This document shows, one piece after another, positions 7,061 through 13,804 of a stretch of 17,612 nucleotides of DNA (position 1 is the first letter of the stretch; each line of letters starts with the position of its first letter). A program made the translations under genes and the position numbers. A model generated the notes under the pieces. That model did not search any database. It was not told the origin of the DNA and was given only the letters and a program-made list of their open reading frames with translations. The stretch comes from JBKPDV01 sp046728075 (lineage in GTDB: Bacteria; Acidobacteriota; Thermoanaerobaculia; UBA5066; Gp7-AA6). The stretch covers positions 1 to 17,612 of the forward strand of contig JBKPDV010000132.1 of the NCBI GenBank assembly GCA_046728075.1, in the 5' to 3' direction.

Positions 7061-7990
7061 ATGAGCGCGACCCACGGCTCCTCTCTGCTTCCCGCGGCCG
7101 GCCTGGTGACGGATCGCGCCGGCGGCCGGCGCCGGCTGCGCGCCGCGATCGCGGTCGTCGCGGGGGTGCTTCTCGTCGAGGTCGTGGGAGGCTTGCTCTC
7201 GCACAGCCTCGCGCTGCTCGCGGATGCCGCGCACGTCTTTGCCGATATCGGCGCGCTGACGCTCGCGTATGCCGCCGCGACGCTGGCGGAACGGGCGCCC
7301 ACGGGCCGCCACACCTTCGGCCTCTACAGGGCCGAAGTCCTCGCCGCTTTCGTCAACGCCCAGGTCCTTCTTCTGATGGCGCTTTTCATCGGATACGAAG
7401 CGGTCCGGCGTCTGACTCATCCCGTGGCGATCCACGCGGGACTCATGCTCGCGGTCGGCTCGGTTGCTCTGGCCGGCAACATGATTTCGGTTCTTCTGCT
7501 CGCCCGCGGGCGGAACACGAACCTGAACCTGCGTGCGGCCTATCTCGAAGTGGTCATGGACACACTCGGCGCTTTAGCGGTCGTGGCCGCCGCGGTGGCG
7601 ATCCCCGTGACCGGCTGGACCTGGATCGACCCGGCCCTTTCGGGCGCGATCGCCCTCGTGATTCTGCCGCGCGCCGTGGGGTTGCTCCGCCAATCCGGGC
7701 ACATCCTTCTCGAGGGGACGCCCGGAGAGATCGACGTGCCGACCCTTCGGCGCCTGTTGAGCGATATTTCCGGTGTCGAAGAAGTGCACGACCTGCATTT
7801 CTGGACCCTGACCTCTGGCCTCCATTCGGCCAGCGTTCACATTCGAGCCTCGACCGAAATTCCGCGAGCGGAGCTGCTCGCCGCCGTGCAGCGGCTGCTC
7901 CAGGAGCAGGCCGGCGTCGCGCACGCGACCATTCAGGTCGAGTGGGGATCGGAGATGACGTGCCACGCTTCCAATCGGGGACATGCGTGA
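7061..7990 (+). CDS. Cation diffusion facilitator (CDF) metal efflux protein, CzcD-like
   Basis: A 309-residue inner-membrane antiporter that exports divalent cations such as Zn, Co or Cd in exchange for protons. The TM2 metal site is DAAHVFAD (His58, Asp62). The SHSLALLAD and HTFGLYRAEVLAAFVNA segments are typical of the CzcD/ZnT branch. Six transmembrane segments are expected in residues 27-215, followed by a cytoplasmic ferredoxin-like domain from about 218 (HDLHFWTLTSG; HATIQVEW). In TM5 the usual HxxxD reads ExxxD (Glu163, Asp167), which may alter metal preference. A short His-containing C-terminus (CHASNRGHA) ends the protein. It starts 3 bp after the molybdopterin gene, so it is cotranscribed with it, and it is followed by the repeat element at 7997-8076. 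Confidence 0.9.
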   Translation: MSATHGSSLLPAAGLVTDRAGGRRRLRAAIAVVAGVLLVEVVGGLLSHSLALLADAAHVFADIGALTLAYAAATLAERAPTGRHTFGLYRAEVLAAFVNAQVLLLMALFIGYEAVRRLTHPVAIHAGLMLAVGSVALAGNMISVLLLARGRNTNLNLRAAYLEVVMDTLGALAVVAAAVAIPVTGWTWIDPALSGAIALVILPRAVGLLRQSGHILLEGTPGEIDVPTLRRLLSDISGVEEVHDLHFWTLTSGLHSASVHIRASTEIPRAELLAAVQRLLQEQAGVAHATIQVEWGSEMTCHASNRGHA

Positions 7991-7996
7991 GGAAGA

Positions 7997-8076
7997 ATCG
8001 GTTCATCACGTGATCGGATCATCGGGTTATCGCCCCTCGTCGAGGGGCAAATGAACCGATGAACCGATGAACCGAT
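7997..8076 (+). repeat. Inverted element built from 8-bp units
   Basis: The left arm is a degenerate run of octamers starting with ATCGGTTC (7997-8004): five units beginning ATC, at 7997, 8005, 8013, 8021 and 8029. The right arm has three perfect octamers GAACCGAT (8053-8076), the reverse complement of that unit. Between them is a perfect hairpin, GCCCCTCG (8032-8039), T, CGAGGGGC (8041-8048). The left arm also contains the 10-bp palindrome ATCACGTGAT (8005-8014). It fills most of the 104-base gap between the CDF gene and the cytochrome c gene. It could fold into a long imperfect hairpin and might end or protect the upstream transcript, but there is no T-tract. Confidence 0.75.
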
Positions 8077-8094
8077 GGACAGTGGGAGGAACGG

Positions 8095-8727
8095 ATGAAG
8101 CTGTTCGCTGGAATCGTCCTTGGCATCTTGATCGTCTTCCTAGCCGCGTTCCTCATCGCCGCCACTGGCTCCTTCGACGTCGCCGCGAAATCGGGCGAAG
8201 GGAAATTCGAGAAGAAAGTGGCGACGTTCACGCTGATGCGGTCGGTCGCGCGCAGGGCGCCGAAAGAGAACAACCCATTCCCCGCGAGCCCCGAGGTTCT
8301 GCGCGCGGGGCTCGCGCACTACAAGGAGAACTGCGTCATGTGCCACGGCGCGCCCGGCGTCGAAGAGACGGAGGCGGCAATGGGGCTGAATCCGCCGGCG
8401 CCGGATCTGACCCTTCCGGCGGTCCAGCAGATGACCGACGGGCAGCTCTATTGGATCGTCGGCAATGGCATCCGTATGACCGGCATGCCCGCCTTTTCCT
8501 TGACGCACAAAAAGGAGGAGATCTGGCATCTGGTCGCGTTCGTCCGGCATCTGCCGCAAATTTCCGCTGACGAGCAAAAGGTTCTGAAGACGGGATCGGA
8601 AGAGGAGCAGGGTCATCACGAAGAGGAGACCGCGCCTGCGAGCCCCGTGGAGAAACCCAAAGCCGCGGGGGCCCCGGCCCCGACACCGCATACCCATCCG
8701 CCCGGAACGAAACCCCACAGCCACTGA
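8095..8727 (+). CDS. Membrane-anchored class I cytochrome c with His-rich tail
   Basis: A 210-residue protein with an N-terminal membrane anchor (residues 4-24) and no obvious signal-peptidase site, followed by a cytochrome c domain facing the periplasm. The heme motif is CVMCH (Cys80, Cys83, His84), and the likely sixth ligand is Met131 in TGMPAF. The domain looks like the small cytochrome cbb3-subunit-like class (HYKENCVMCHG; LYWIVGNGI; WHLVAFVRHLP). After residue 160 comes an unusual low-complexity tail rich in Glu, Pro, Ala and His, with HH near 179 and HTHPPGTKPHSH at the end, which may bind metal. The ATG is preceded by GGAGGA (8085-8090), a strong Shine-Dalgarno. The next gene begins 10 bp downstream. 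It is an electron carrier; its partner is unknown. Confidence 0.88.
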   Translation: MKLFAGIVLGILIVFLAAFLIAATGSFDVAAKSGEGKFEKKVATFTLMRSVARRAPKENNPFPASPEVLRAGLAHYKENCVMCHGAPGVEETEAAMGLNPPAPDLTLPAVQQMTDGQLYWIVGNGIRMTGMPAFSLTHKKEEIWHLVAFVRHLPQISADEQKVLKTGSEEEQGHHEEETAPASPVEKPKAAGAPAPTPHTHPPGTKPHSH

Positions 8728-8737
8728 GCTGCCAGCA

Positions 8738-9136
8738 ATGCGAACCTCCCGCGTCCGGTTGCAGGGTCCGGTGAAACGCATCCTCGCGCTTGCGGCCGCA
8801 TGGAGTCTCTTCTCGCTCCCGTCGCTGGCCGTGGCCTGCGCCATCTCCTGCGATTTCGCCTCCTGCGAGACGTCGTCGCCGGCTTGTGCGGCTCACGAGC
8901 AGAGCGGGAGCGACCGGCATCAGGCACCGCCCTCCTCCAGCCACTGCCCGGGTTTTCATTCCGCGGGAGCGGTCACCTCCCTGCCGCGTCCCCTCTCGAG
9001 CGCCCGTTCGGGCAGCCTGATACCGGCGCACGAGCTCCTCGGCGCGAGCAGCCGGCTTTTTGGCCCAGCGGCCGCGACCTCCTCCGTGTGTCCGACTCCG
9101 AGGAGCCGATCCGCCCCGCCGACTCTGCGCATCTGA
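8738..9136 (+). CDS. Small exported Cys/His-rich protein of unknown function
   Basis: A 132-residue protein with a signal-peptide-like start: basic residues, a hydrophobic stretch at 15-31 (ILALAAAWSLFSLPSLA) and a probable cleavage near VACA. The following segment holds Cys34, 38, 43, 50 and 70 with His53, 61, 69 and 74, a pattern that could bind metal or form disulfides. The C-terminal half is Ser/Ala/Pro-rich and has no recognisable domain. A GTG at 8771 (Val12) is an alternative start that would leave the signal peptide intact. Neither start has a strong Shine-Dalgarno. It lies 10 bp after the cytochrome c gene and 70 bp before the barrel gene, in the same direction. I do not recognise the family. 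The coding call rests on context and on the signal peptide. Confidence 0.5.
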   Translation: MRTSRVRLQGPVKRILALAAAWSLFSLPSLAVACAISCDFASCETSSPACAAHEQSGSDRHQAPPSSSHCPGFHSAGAVTSLPRPLSSARSGSLIPAHELLGASSRLFGPAAATSSVCPTPRSRSAPPTLRI

Positions 9137-9206
9137 TTCTCCGTTACGCCTCCGGCCCGACCGATTCTTCGGCGGGCCACTCCTGCTCTGCCGAAACGGA
9201 GGACCC

Positions 9207-10532
9207 GTGAAGGCTCGAACTCAGTTTCTGACTCTTTTGCTCTTTCTCGCGGCTCGTTCCTGGGCCGAGGCGCAGCACGAGCATCACCCCATGCCGTCGC
9301 CGACCCCCACACCGACACCCACGACCGCGCCGGCCGGCGTCCCTTCGCCGAGGCCTGCGGAAGAACCATCCAGCCATGAGGTGCACCACTTACCAAACCC
9401 CGATCCGATGGCCGCGATGGAGGAGATGGAGCCGATGGAGCACTGGATGACGATGCTCCACGGCTACGCTTTCCTGACGGCCAACCGGCAGGGCGGGCCT
9501 TCGGGAGATCGCGAGTTCGAGTCGCAGAACCACTTGATGACGATCGCCATGCGCCGGTGGGCGGGCGGAAAGCTCTCGCTTCTCGGCACGTTCTCACTGG
9601 AGCCGGCGACGATCCCGCCGCGCGGCTCGGCCGAGCTCTTCCAGCGCGGCGAGACGTATCACAATATATTACTTGTGGACCTTCAGCATCCCCACGACCT
9701 CTTCGTGGAGCTCGCCGCTGCCTGGGAGAGGCCGGTCGGCGCCGGGAAGCTGCGCTTCTACGTTGCGCCGGTCGGCGAGCCGGCTTTGGGACCCGTGGCG
9801 TACCCGCACCGTTTGTCGGCGTCGGAGAACCCGACCGCGCCCCTCTCTCATCACAACCAGGACTCGACCCACATCTCTTACGACGTCGCAACTGTCGGCT
9901 TCGCGGCTTCGATTTTCACGCTCGAGGCCTCCGCGTTTCACGGCGCGGAGCCCGACGAGAACCGCTGGAACCTCGAGGCGGGACCGCTCGATTCGTATTC
10001 GGGAAGATTGACGATTCGACCCGTGCCGGAGCTGGCGTTTCAGGTTTCCGCCGGTCATCTGGAGCACCCCGAGGCGATCGAGCCTGGAAATCAGACGCGT
10101 TCCAGCGTGTCTCTGACCTACCAGAAATCGACTCCGGGCGGTTTCTTCGCCGCGAGCCTCATCGCGGGCCGAAATCAGGCACCGGAAGGGCCGGAATGGG
10201 GAAACCTCTTCGAGTGGACCTGGAGATTCGCGGAGAGAAACTTCTTCTACGGGAGGCTCGAAAGCGTGGACCGGGACCTCTATGAGCTCGTCCACAAGAC
10301 CCAGCGGCCGGAAGGAGTCCCAAGGCAGCGCACACAAGTGCAGGCGGCCACTCTGGGCTTCGTTCGAAATGTCCCGCTGCTGACAGAGGCGGAAACCGGA
10401 ATCGGCGCCGATGCCACACACTACCGCTTCCCCTCGCGCCTCGACTTCGTCTACGGCAGCAATCCCATCTCCGTCCACGCCTTCTTGCGCATCCGCTTCG
10501 GTACTCATGGCGGCTCCCACGCCGGGATGTGA
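9207..10532 (+). CDS. Outer-membrane barrel-like protein with His/Met-rich N-terminus, unknown function
   Basis: A 441-residue protein. The GTG at 9207 is chosen because GGAGG (9198-9202) precedes it and because a signal peptide (RTQFLTLLLFLAARSWAEA) follows at once. The open frame runs further upstream to 9060, but that would overlap the previous gene and bury the signal. The mature N-terminus begins QHEHHPMP, then a Pro/Thr linker (SPTPTPTPTT), then a Met/His/Glu-rich stretch (MAAMEEMEPMEHWMTMLHG). The rest alternates polar and hydrophobic residues like beta-strands and ends in HAFLRIRFG. Distinctive segments are HPHDLFVELAAAWE, PVGEPALGPVAYPHR and LSHHNQDSTHISY. I recognise this as a widespread uncharacterised family, often seen near metal-resistance genes. 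A role in metal binding or transport at the outer membrane is inferred. Confidence 0.75.
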   Translation: MKARTQFLTLLLFLAARSWAEAQHEHHPMPSPTPTPTPTTAPAGVPSPRPAEEPSSHEVHHLPNPDPMAAMEEMEPMEHWMTMLHGYAFLTANRQGGPSGDREFESQNHLMTIAMRRWAGGKLSLLGTFSLEPATIPPRGSAELFQRGETYHNILLVDLQHPHDLFVELAAAWERPVGAGKLRFYVAPVGEPALGPVAYPHRLSASENPTAPLSHHNQDSTHISYDVATVGFAASIFTLEASAFHGAEPDENRWNLEAGPLDSYSGRLTIRPVPELAFQVSAGHLEHPEAIEPGNQTRSSVSLTYQKSTPGGFFAASLIAGRNQAPEGPEWGNLFEWTWRFAERNFFYGRLESVDRDLYELVHKTQRPEGVPRQRTQVQAATLGFVRNVPLLTEAETGIGADATHYRFPSRLDFVYGSNPISVHAFLRIRFGTHGGSHAGM

Positions 10533-10540
10533 CCGGACCA

Positions 10541-10560
10541 GTCGCGAAGCTCGACGCGAC
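10541..10560. terminator. Possible hairpin between convergent genes
   Basis: GTCGCG (10541-10546) and CGCGAC (10555-10560) form a 6-bp stem with an 8-nt loop. It lies in the 31-base gap between the barrel gene (plus) and the ABC permease (minus). No T-tract follows on either strand, so this is a weak candidate bidirectional terminator. Confidence 0.3.
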
Positions 10561-10563
10561 CTC

Positions 10564-11334
10564 TTAGAGGACGGCCTTCCGCCGGAACTGGCGGATCCCC
10601 AGCATCAGAAAGAGAAGGTTGAAGAAGATCAGGCCGCCGAAGATCACGGCCAGGGATAGGTGTGGGAACTGCGGGACCAGCGCGCTCCGAAGTCCTTCGC
10701 TGGCATAGACGACGGGATTGGCCAGCACCGCCTTCTGCAGAACGGGAAATCTGGCCAGCGCGCTCCACGGGTAGTAGGTGCAGCCGAAGAAGATCATCGG
10801 CGCCAGGACGAGCGAGAACATCAAACCGATGTGGGTCTGACCGATCGAGCACCCGAGTGTCAACCCGACCGCGGACGAGACGAGGGCGACGAGCAGGCAG
10901 ATGGATGCGAATTGAAAGGGGTGGGCGAAGACAATCTCGACCCCTTTGCCCATCGTGAGCCAGGCCGCGGGGAGAACGACCAGGCCGGCGACGAGCGCCT
11001 GGATCATTCCCCCGACGATCTTTTCGACGGCGACCCACTCGATCTCGATGGGAGCCAGCAATCGGTCTTCGATCTCGCGCGTGAACTGGAACTCGGCGAT
11101 CAGCGGCATCGCGACGGCCTGAATTCCGGAAAGGAGCATCGAGAGAGCCATGATGCCGGGCAGCAGAAGGCTCTTGTACTGCATCGGCATGTATCCCGAT
11201 GTCGTGAGGACTCGCCCGAAGACGAAGACGAGCAGCATCGGCTGCAGCAGCGTCTGGAGCAGGAGTGGAAAGAAATTGCGCCGCGCCACGCGGGCGTCGC
11301 GACCCAACAGAGCGAGAAACGTCTTGAAGTTCAT
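10564..11334 (-). CDS. ABC-2 type exporter permease (DrrB/NodJ-like)
   Basis: A 256-residue inner-membrane protein with about six hydrophobic segments and the ABC-2 hallmarks: an amphipathic N-terminus (FLALLGRDARVARRNFFPLLLQTLLQPMLLVFVFG), the REIEDRLLAPIEIEWVAVEKI loop near 86-107, and a late FFGCTYYPWSAL segment typical of the DrrB/NodJ group. It forms the membrane channel for the ATPase encoded just upstream on the same strand. The ATG at 11334 has no Shine-Dalgarno. The bases before it belong to, or adjoin, the inverted heptamer element at 11343-11411. Substrate is unknown; relatives export drugs, lipids or polysaccharides. It is the last gene of the heme/ABC series. Confidence 0.88.
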   Translation of the reverse strand: MNFKTFLALLGRDARVARRNFFPLLLQTLLQPMLLVFVFGRVLTTSGYMPMQYKSLLLPGIMALSMLLSGIQAVAMPLIAEFQFTREIEDRLLAPIEIEWVAVEKIVGGMIQALVAGLVVLPAAWLTMGKGVEIVFAHPFQFASICLLVALVSSAVGLTLGCSIGQTHIGLMFSLVLAPMIFFGCTYYPWSALARFPVLQKAVLANPVVYASEGLRSALVPQFPHLSLAVIFGGLIFFNLLFLMLGIRQFRRKAVL

Positions 11335-11342
11335 AGCCGTAA

Positions 11343-11411
11343 GTTTTCAGTCATCAGTAATCAGTTATCAGTTTTGAACTGAAAACTGAGAACTGAAAAC
11401 TGACAACTCAA
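11343..11411 (+). repeat. Inverted heptamer element inside the ABC operon
   Basis: Left arm: five consecutive 7-bp units, GTTTTCA, GTCATCA, GTAATCA, GTTATCA, GTTTTGA (11343-11377). Right arm: five 7-bp units of AACTGAN type (11377-11411), reverse-complementary in theme. The two arms share base 11377. The element fills nearly all of the gap between the ATPase and the permease and supplies the ATPase stop codon (11408-11410). The unit fits GTNNTCA, as in the element at 14782-14894. Heptamer tandem repeats called STRR are known from filamentous cyanobacteria; the inverted two-arm design here is what I see in the sequence. Confidence 0.8.
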
Positions 11412-12436
11412 TCCCTCAAGCTCCTCCCTGTGTGGTGTAAAAACAAATTTTCCAGCGACGGCTCGGAGACGTGCAGATCGGTGACGATCCCGCCGGCTGC
11501 CGCGACGACCGGGAAAGCTTCGGCGGCGAGGGGTCCGCCCCGGTCGGCGTAAAGGTCCACCCCCGAATCTCCCACCGCTCGGGCCTCGGTCACGCCGGGC
11601 AGCCGCGTCAGCCTCTCGATGAGCTCCGGCGTGCGCGGCCGCAGCTTGAGTTGGATGACGAAGCCTCCAGGAATCGAATGCTTGAGCTCTTCCGGTTCTC
11701 CGAGCGCGATCAAGCGGCCGTGATCCACGATCGCGACTCGCCGGCAGAGATCGTCGGCCTCTTCCATGTTGTGCGTGGTCAGCACGATCGTTTTGCCGCG
11801 GGCGTTATATTGCCGAACCATCTCCCAGAGGAGCAGGCGTGTTTGCGGATCGAGACCCGCGGAGGGCTCGTCCAAGAAAAGGACCTCGGGGTCGTGCATC
11901 ATCGCGCGGGCGATCGACATGCGCTGCATCATGCCGCCGGAGAATCCCTTGACGAGCTGGTCGGCCCGATCCACGAGCTGGAAGCGCTCCAGCAGCTCCT
12001 GGGCCCGTTGCGCGCGCTCCGCGGCCGCCATCCCGAAGTAGGCGCCGTGGAAAGTCAAGATCTCGCGCGCTGTGAGAGCGAAATCGAGGTTCGGGCGCTG
12101 CGGCACGACGCCGATGCGCCGTTTCACCGCAACGCGATCCGTCCACACCTCGTGCTCGCCGATCCACGCCCGACCCGCGGTCGGCCGGATCCGCGTCGTG
12201 ACCACTCCGACGGTCGTCGACTTTCCGGCGCCGTTGGGGCCGAGGAGGCCGAAGATCTCCCCCGGTTCGATCTCCAGGGAGAGTCCGTCGAGCGCGACGA
12301 TCTCCTGCTTCTCCTTTCGGGCCTTTCCTGTCTTGCCTCCGCCGAAAGTCATTCCGATCGAGCGCCCCGGGGCCCCGGAGGGCGGAGGCGAGGTGTAGAC
12401 CTTCCGGAGCCCCTCCGTTCGAACGCCGATCACCAT
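11408..12436 (-). CDS. ABC exporter ATP-binding protein (DrrA/NodI-like)
   Basis: A 342-residue cytoplasmic ATPase. Walker A GPNGAGKST is at 66-74, Q-loop Gln113, signature FSGGMMQR at 165-172, Walker B VLFLDE at 185-190, and H-loop His222 in TTHNMEEAD. A DrrA-type C-terminal domain follows from about 245 (PRTPELIERLTRLPGV; SEPSLENLFLHHTGR). It pairs with the permease downstream. Odd feature: between the first strand (LRKVYTS) and VALDGLSLEI there is a low-complexity insert of about 28 residues (16-44) rich in Pro, Gly and Lys. Its DNA contains the palindrome CCGGGGCCCCGG (12367-12378), so it may derive from a repeat. The ATG lies 51 bp after hemY, has no Shine-Dalgarno, and is preceded by TATCAT at 7 nt. 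Confidence 0.9.
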   Translation of the reverse strand: MVIGVRTEGLRKVYTSPPPSGAPGRSIGMTFGGGKTGKARKEKQEIVALDGLSLEIEPGEIFGLLGPNGAGKSTTVGVVTTRIRPTAGRAWIGEHEVWTDRVAVKRRIGVVPQRPNLDFALTAREILTFHGAYFGMAAAERAQRAQELLERFQLVDRADQLVKGFSGGMMQRMSIARAMMHDPEVLFLDEPSAGLDPQTRLLLWEMVRQYNARGKTIVLTTHNMEEADDLCRRVAIVDHGRLIALGEPEELKHSIPGGFVIQLKLRPRTPELIERLTRLPGVTEARAVGDSGVDLYADRGGPLAAEAFPVVAAAGGIVTDLHVSEPSLENLFLHHTGRSLRD

Positions 12437-12443
12437 TGCCGAG

Positions 12444-12449
12444 ATGATA
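12444..12449 (-). promoter_or_regulatory. Candidate -10 element directly before the ABC ATPase
   Basis: On the minus strand TATCAT (12449-12444) ends exactly 7 nt before the ATG at 12436, matching the spacing seen at three other starts in the window. The -35 region is poor. If real, the ABC pair can be transcribed independently of the heme genes as a leaderless message. Confidence 0.35.
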
Positions 12450-12487
12450 TCCGCGTCCTTCGAACGAGCTGCTCGTGCGTCTCCGGA

Positions 12488-13804
12488 TCAGCCCGGCTCG
12501 AGTTTCATCGCGTTGGCCACGACGTCTCCGACCGAAACTCCACCCCGGTAGTTGCCGAGAAAAGTCAGGCCTGGCCAGTCTCTTTCTGTGCGCTGGAGAG
12601 TTTCGATCCGCGGCCCATGTTCCAGGTCGTACTGAGGGAGCGCCCGCGCGTAGCGGGTGATCCGCACGATCTCGAAGGGGGAAGTCGGGTGGAGCACCGC
12701 GAGGTCGTCTTCAACGATCGACGCAAGCTCCGGGCCGGGCAGATCGACCGCCGCGGGATCGCGGGTGCCCCCGAGAAAAATGGTCGCCAGAAACCGGCCC
12801 GGCGGCGCGCGATCCGGAAAAAGGCTCGAGCTGTAGATGGCTCCCAGGATTCGGCGTTCCGGCTGAGGGACCACCAGATGCCCGAACCCTCGCGGCGGGG
12901 AGGGAAAGACGTCGATCGGCCAGGCCAGGTGCAGAACCACGAGAGGAGGATGTGGGATCGCCTGCAGAGCCGCGGCGGCATCGGGGGCGAAACTCCCGAT
13001 GAGGATCGCGGCATCCCGGGCGGGAGTGGCGAGGACGACGCGTCGCGCGGAGATTTCTTCCCTGGCGGTGCAAACGGTCCAGCTGTTCTCCGAGCTCCGC
13101 AGCGCCTCGACGCGTGTCCCGAGTCTCAGGCGGTCGCCCAGCCGCGCCGCAATTGCGCGCGGCAAGGTCTCGAGGCCCTCTCGGAAGCTCAGAAGGCCTC
13201 GGACGGGCGGCGGGCCAGTGGCTCGCCATCGCTCGACGAGAGCGCCGAAGGTGAGACTGGAGAAATCCCTCTCCCACCGCGCCAGTTTCGGAAAACACTG
13301 TGCGACGTCGAGCTGCCAGGCGTCGCCGGCGAAGACACCCGAGATGAAGGGCTCGACGAATCGTTCGGCGACCTCCGGCCCGAGCCGGCGCTGAAAAAAA
13401 GAAGCGACCGACTCGACTCGCTCCCTCGACGGAAAGACGGAAAACTCCGCGAGCAGGCGCAGCTTTCCTCGCGAGGAGAGCAGAGGAGTCGAGAAGAAGC
13501 TTTTCAGGGACATCGGGATCGGGTGGAGACTTCCCCGGAAGTCGATGAAGCGCGGCTCCCGCGGATCAGCGAGGAGTGCCTCTTTCTGGAGATCGAGCCC
13601 CACGACCAGCTCCCAGAGCGGTGGTGTCGGCCGCACCGTGTTCGGCCCCTTCTCGAGCAGGAACCCGTCTCGCATTTCCGACGAGACGACTCCTCCGGCG
13701 CGGCTGGACTCTTCCAGAAGCAACACGTCCTGTCCGGATCGAGCCAGCGCGTCGGCGCGGGTCAGCCCGGAGAGGCCCGCCCCGATGACGACCGTATCGA
13801 TCAC
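12488..13804 (-). CDS. hemY: Protoporphyrinogen oxidase, HemY type (FAD-dependent)
   Basis: A 438-residue flavoprotein that oxidises protoporphyrinogen IX to protoporphyrin IX (called hemG in some genomes). The N-terminal FAD-binding motif is VVIGAGLSGL (Gly8, Gly10, Gly13), with Glu31 closing the fold. It is followed by RAGGVVSSEMRDGFLLEKGPNT, a hallmark of this family. The C-terminal FAD segment is LTFLGNYRGGVSVGDVVANA (about 413-432). The length is slightly short but within range. The GTG start overlaps the hemH stop (GTGA, 13804-13801), so translation is coupled. Family members use oxygen as acceptor, while the cluster's HemN is oxygen-independent. A coproporphyrinogen III oxidase (CgoX) role is the alternative, but a true HemN next to it favours the protoporphyrin route. 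Confidence 0.9.
   Translation of the reverse strand: MIDTVVIGAGLSGLTRADALARSGQDVLLLEESSRAGGVVSSEMRDGFLLEKGPNTVRPTPPLWELVVGLDLQKEALLADPREPRFIDFRGSLHPIPMSLKSFFSTPLLSSRGKLRLLAEFSVFPSRERVESVASFFQRRLGPEVAERFVEPFISGVFAGDAWQLDVAQCFPKLARWERDFSSLTFGALVERWRATGPPPVRGLLSFREGLETLPRAIAARLGDRLRLGTRVEALRSSENSWTVCTAREEISARRVVLATPARDAAILIGSFAPDAAAALQAIPHPPLVVLHLAWPIDVFPSPPRGFGHLVVPQPERRILGAIYSSSLFPDRAPPGRFLATIFLGGTRDPAAVDLPGPELASIVEDDLAVLHPTSPFEIVRITRYARALPQYDLEHGPRIETLQRTERDWPGLTFLGNYRGGVSVGDVVANAMKLEPG

Noticed and set aside
5830..8013. Long plus-strand open frame of 727 codons in another frame across the molybdopterin and CDF genes
   Set aside because: The translation is Arg/Gly/Ala-rich low complexity and crosses two well-defined genes. 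No motif supports it.
8005..8014. ATCACGTGAT palindrome as a regulator site
   Set aside because: It coincides with a decayed unit of the repeat arm, and no promoter boxes are placed around it, so a separate operator call is not supported.
8051..8076. Tandem repeats considered as a CRISPR array
   Set aside because: Units are 8 bp with no unique spacers, and no cas gene is present.
9060..9206. Upstream extension of the barrel protein by 49 codons
   Set aside because: It would overlap the previous gene and place the signal peptide internally; the GTG at 9207 has a Shine-Dalgarno and starts the signal at once.
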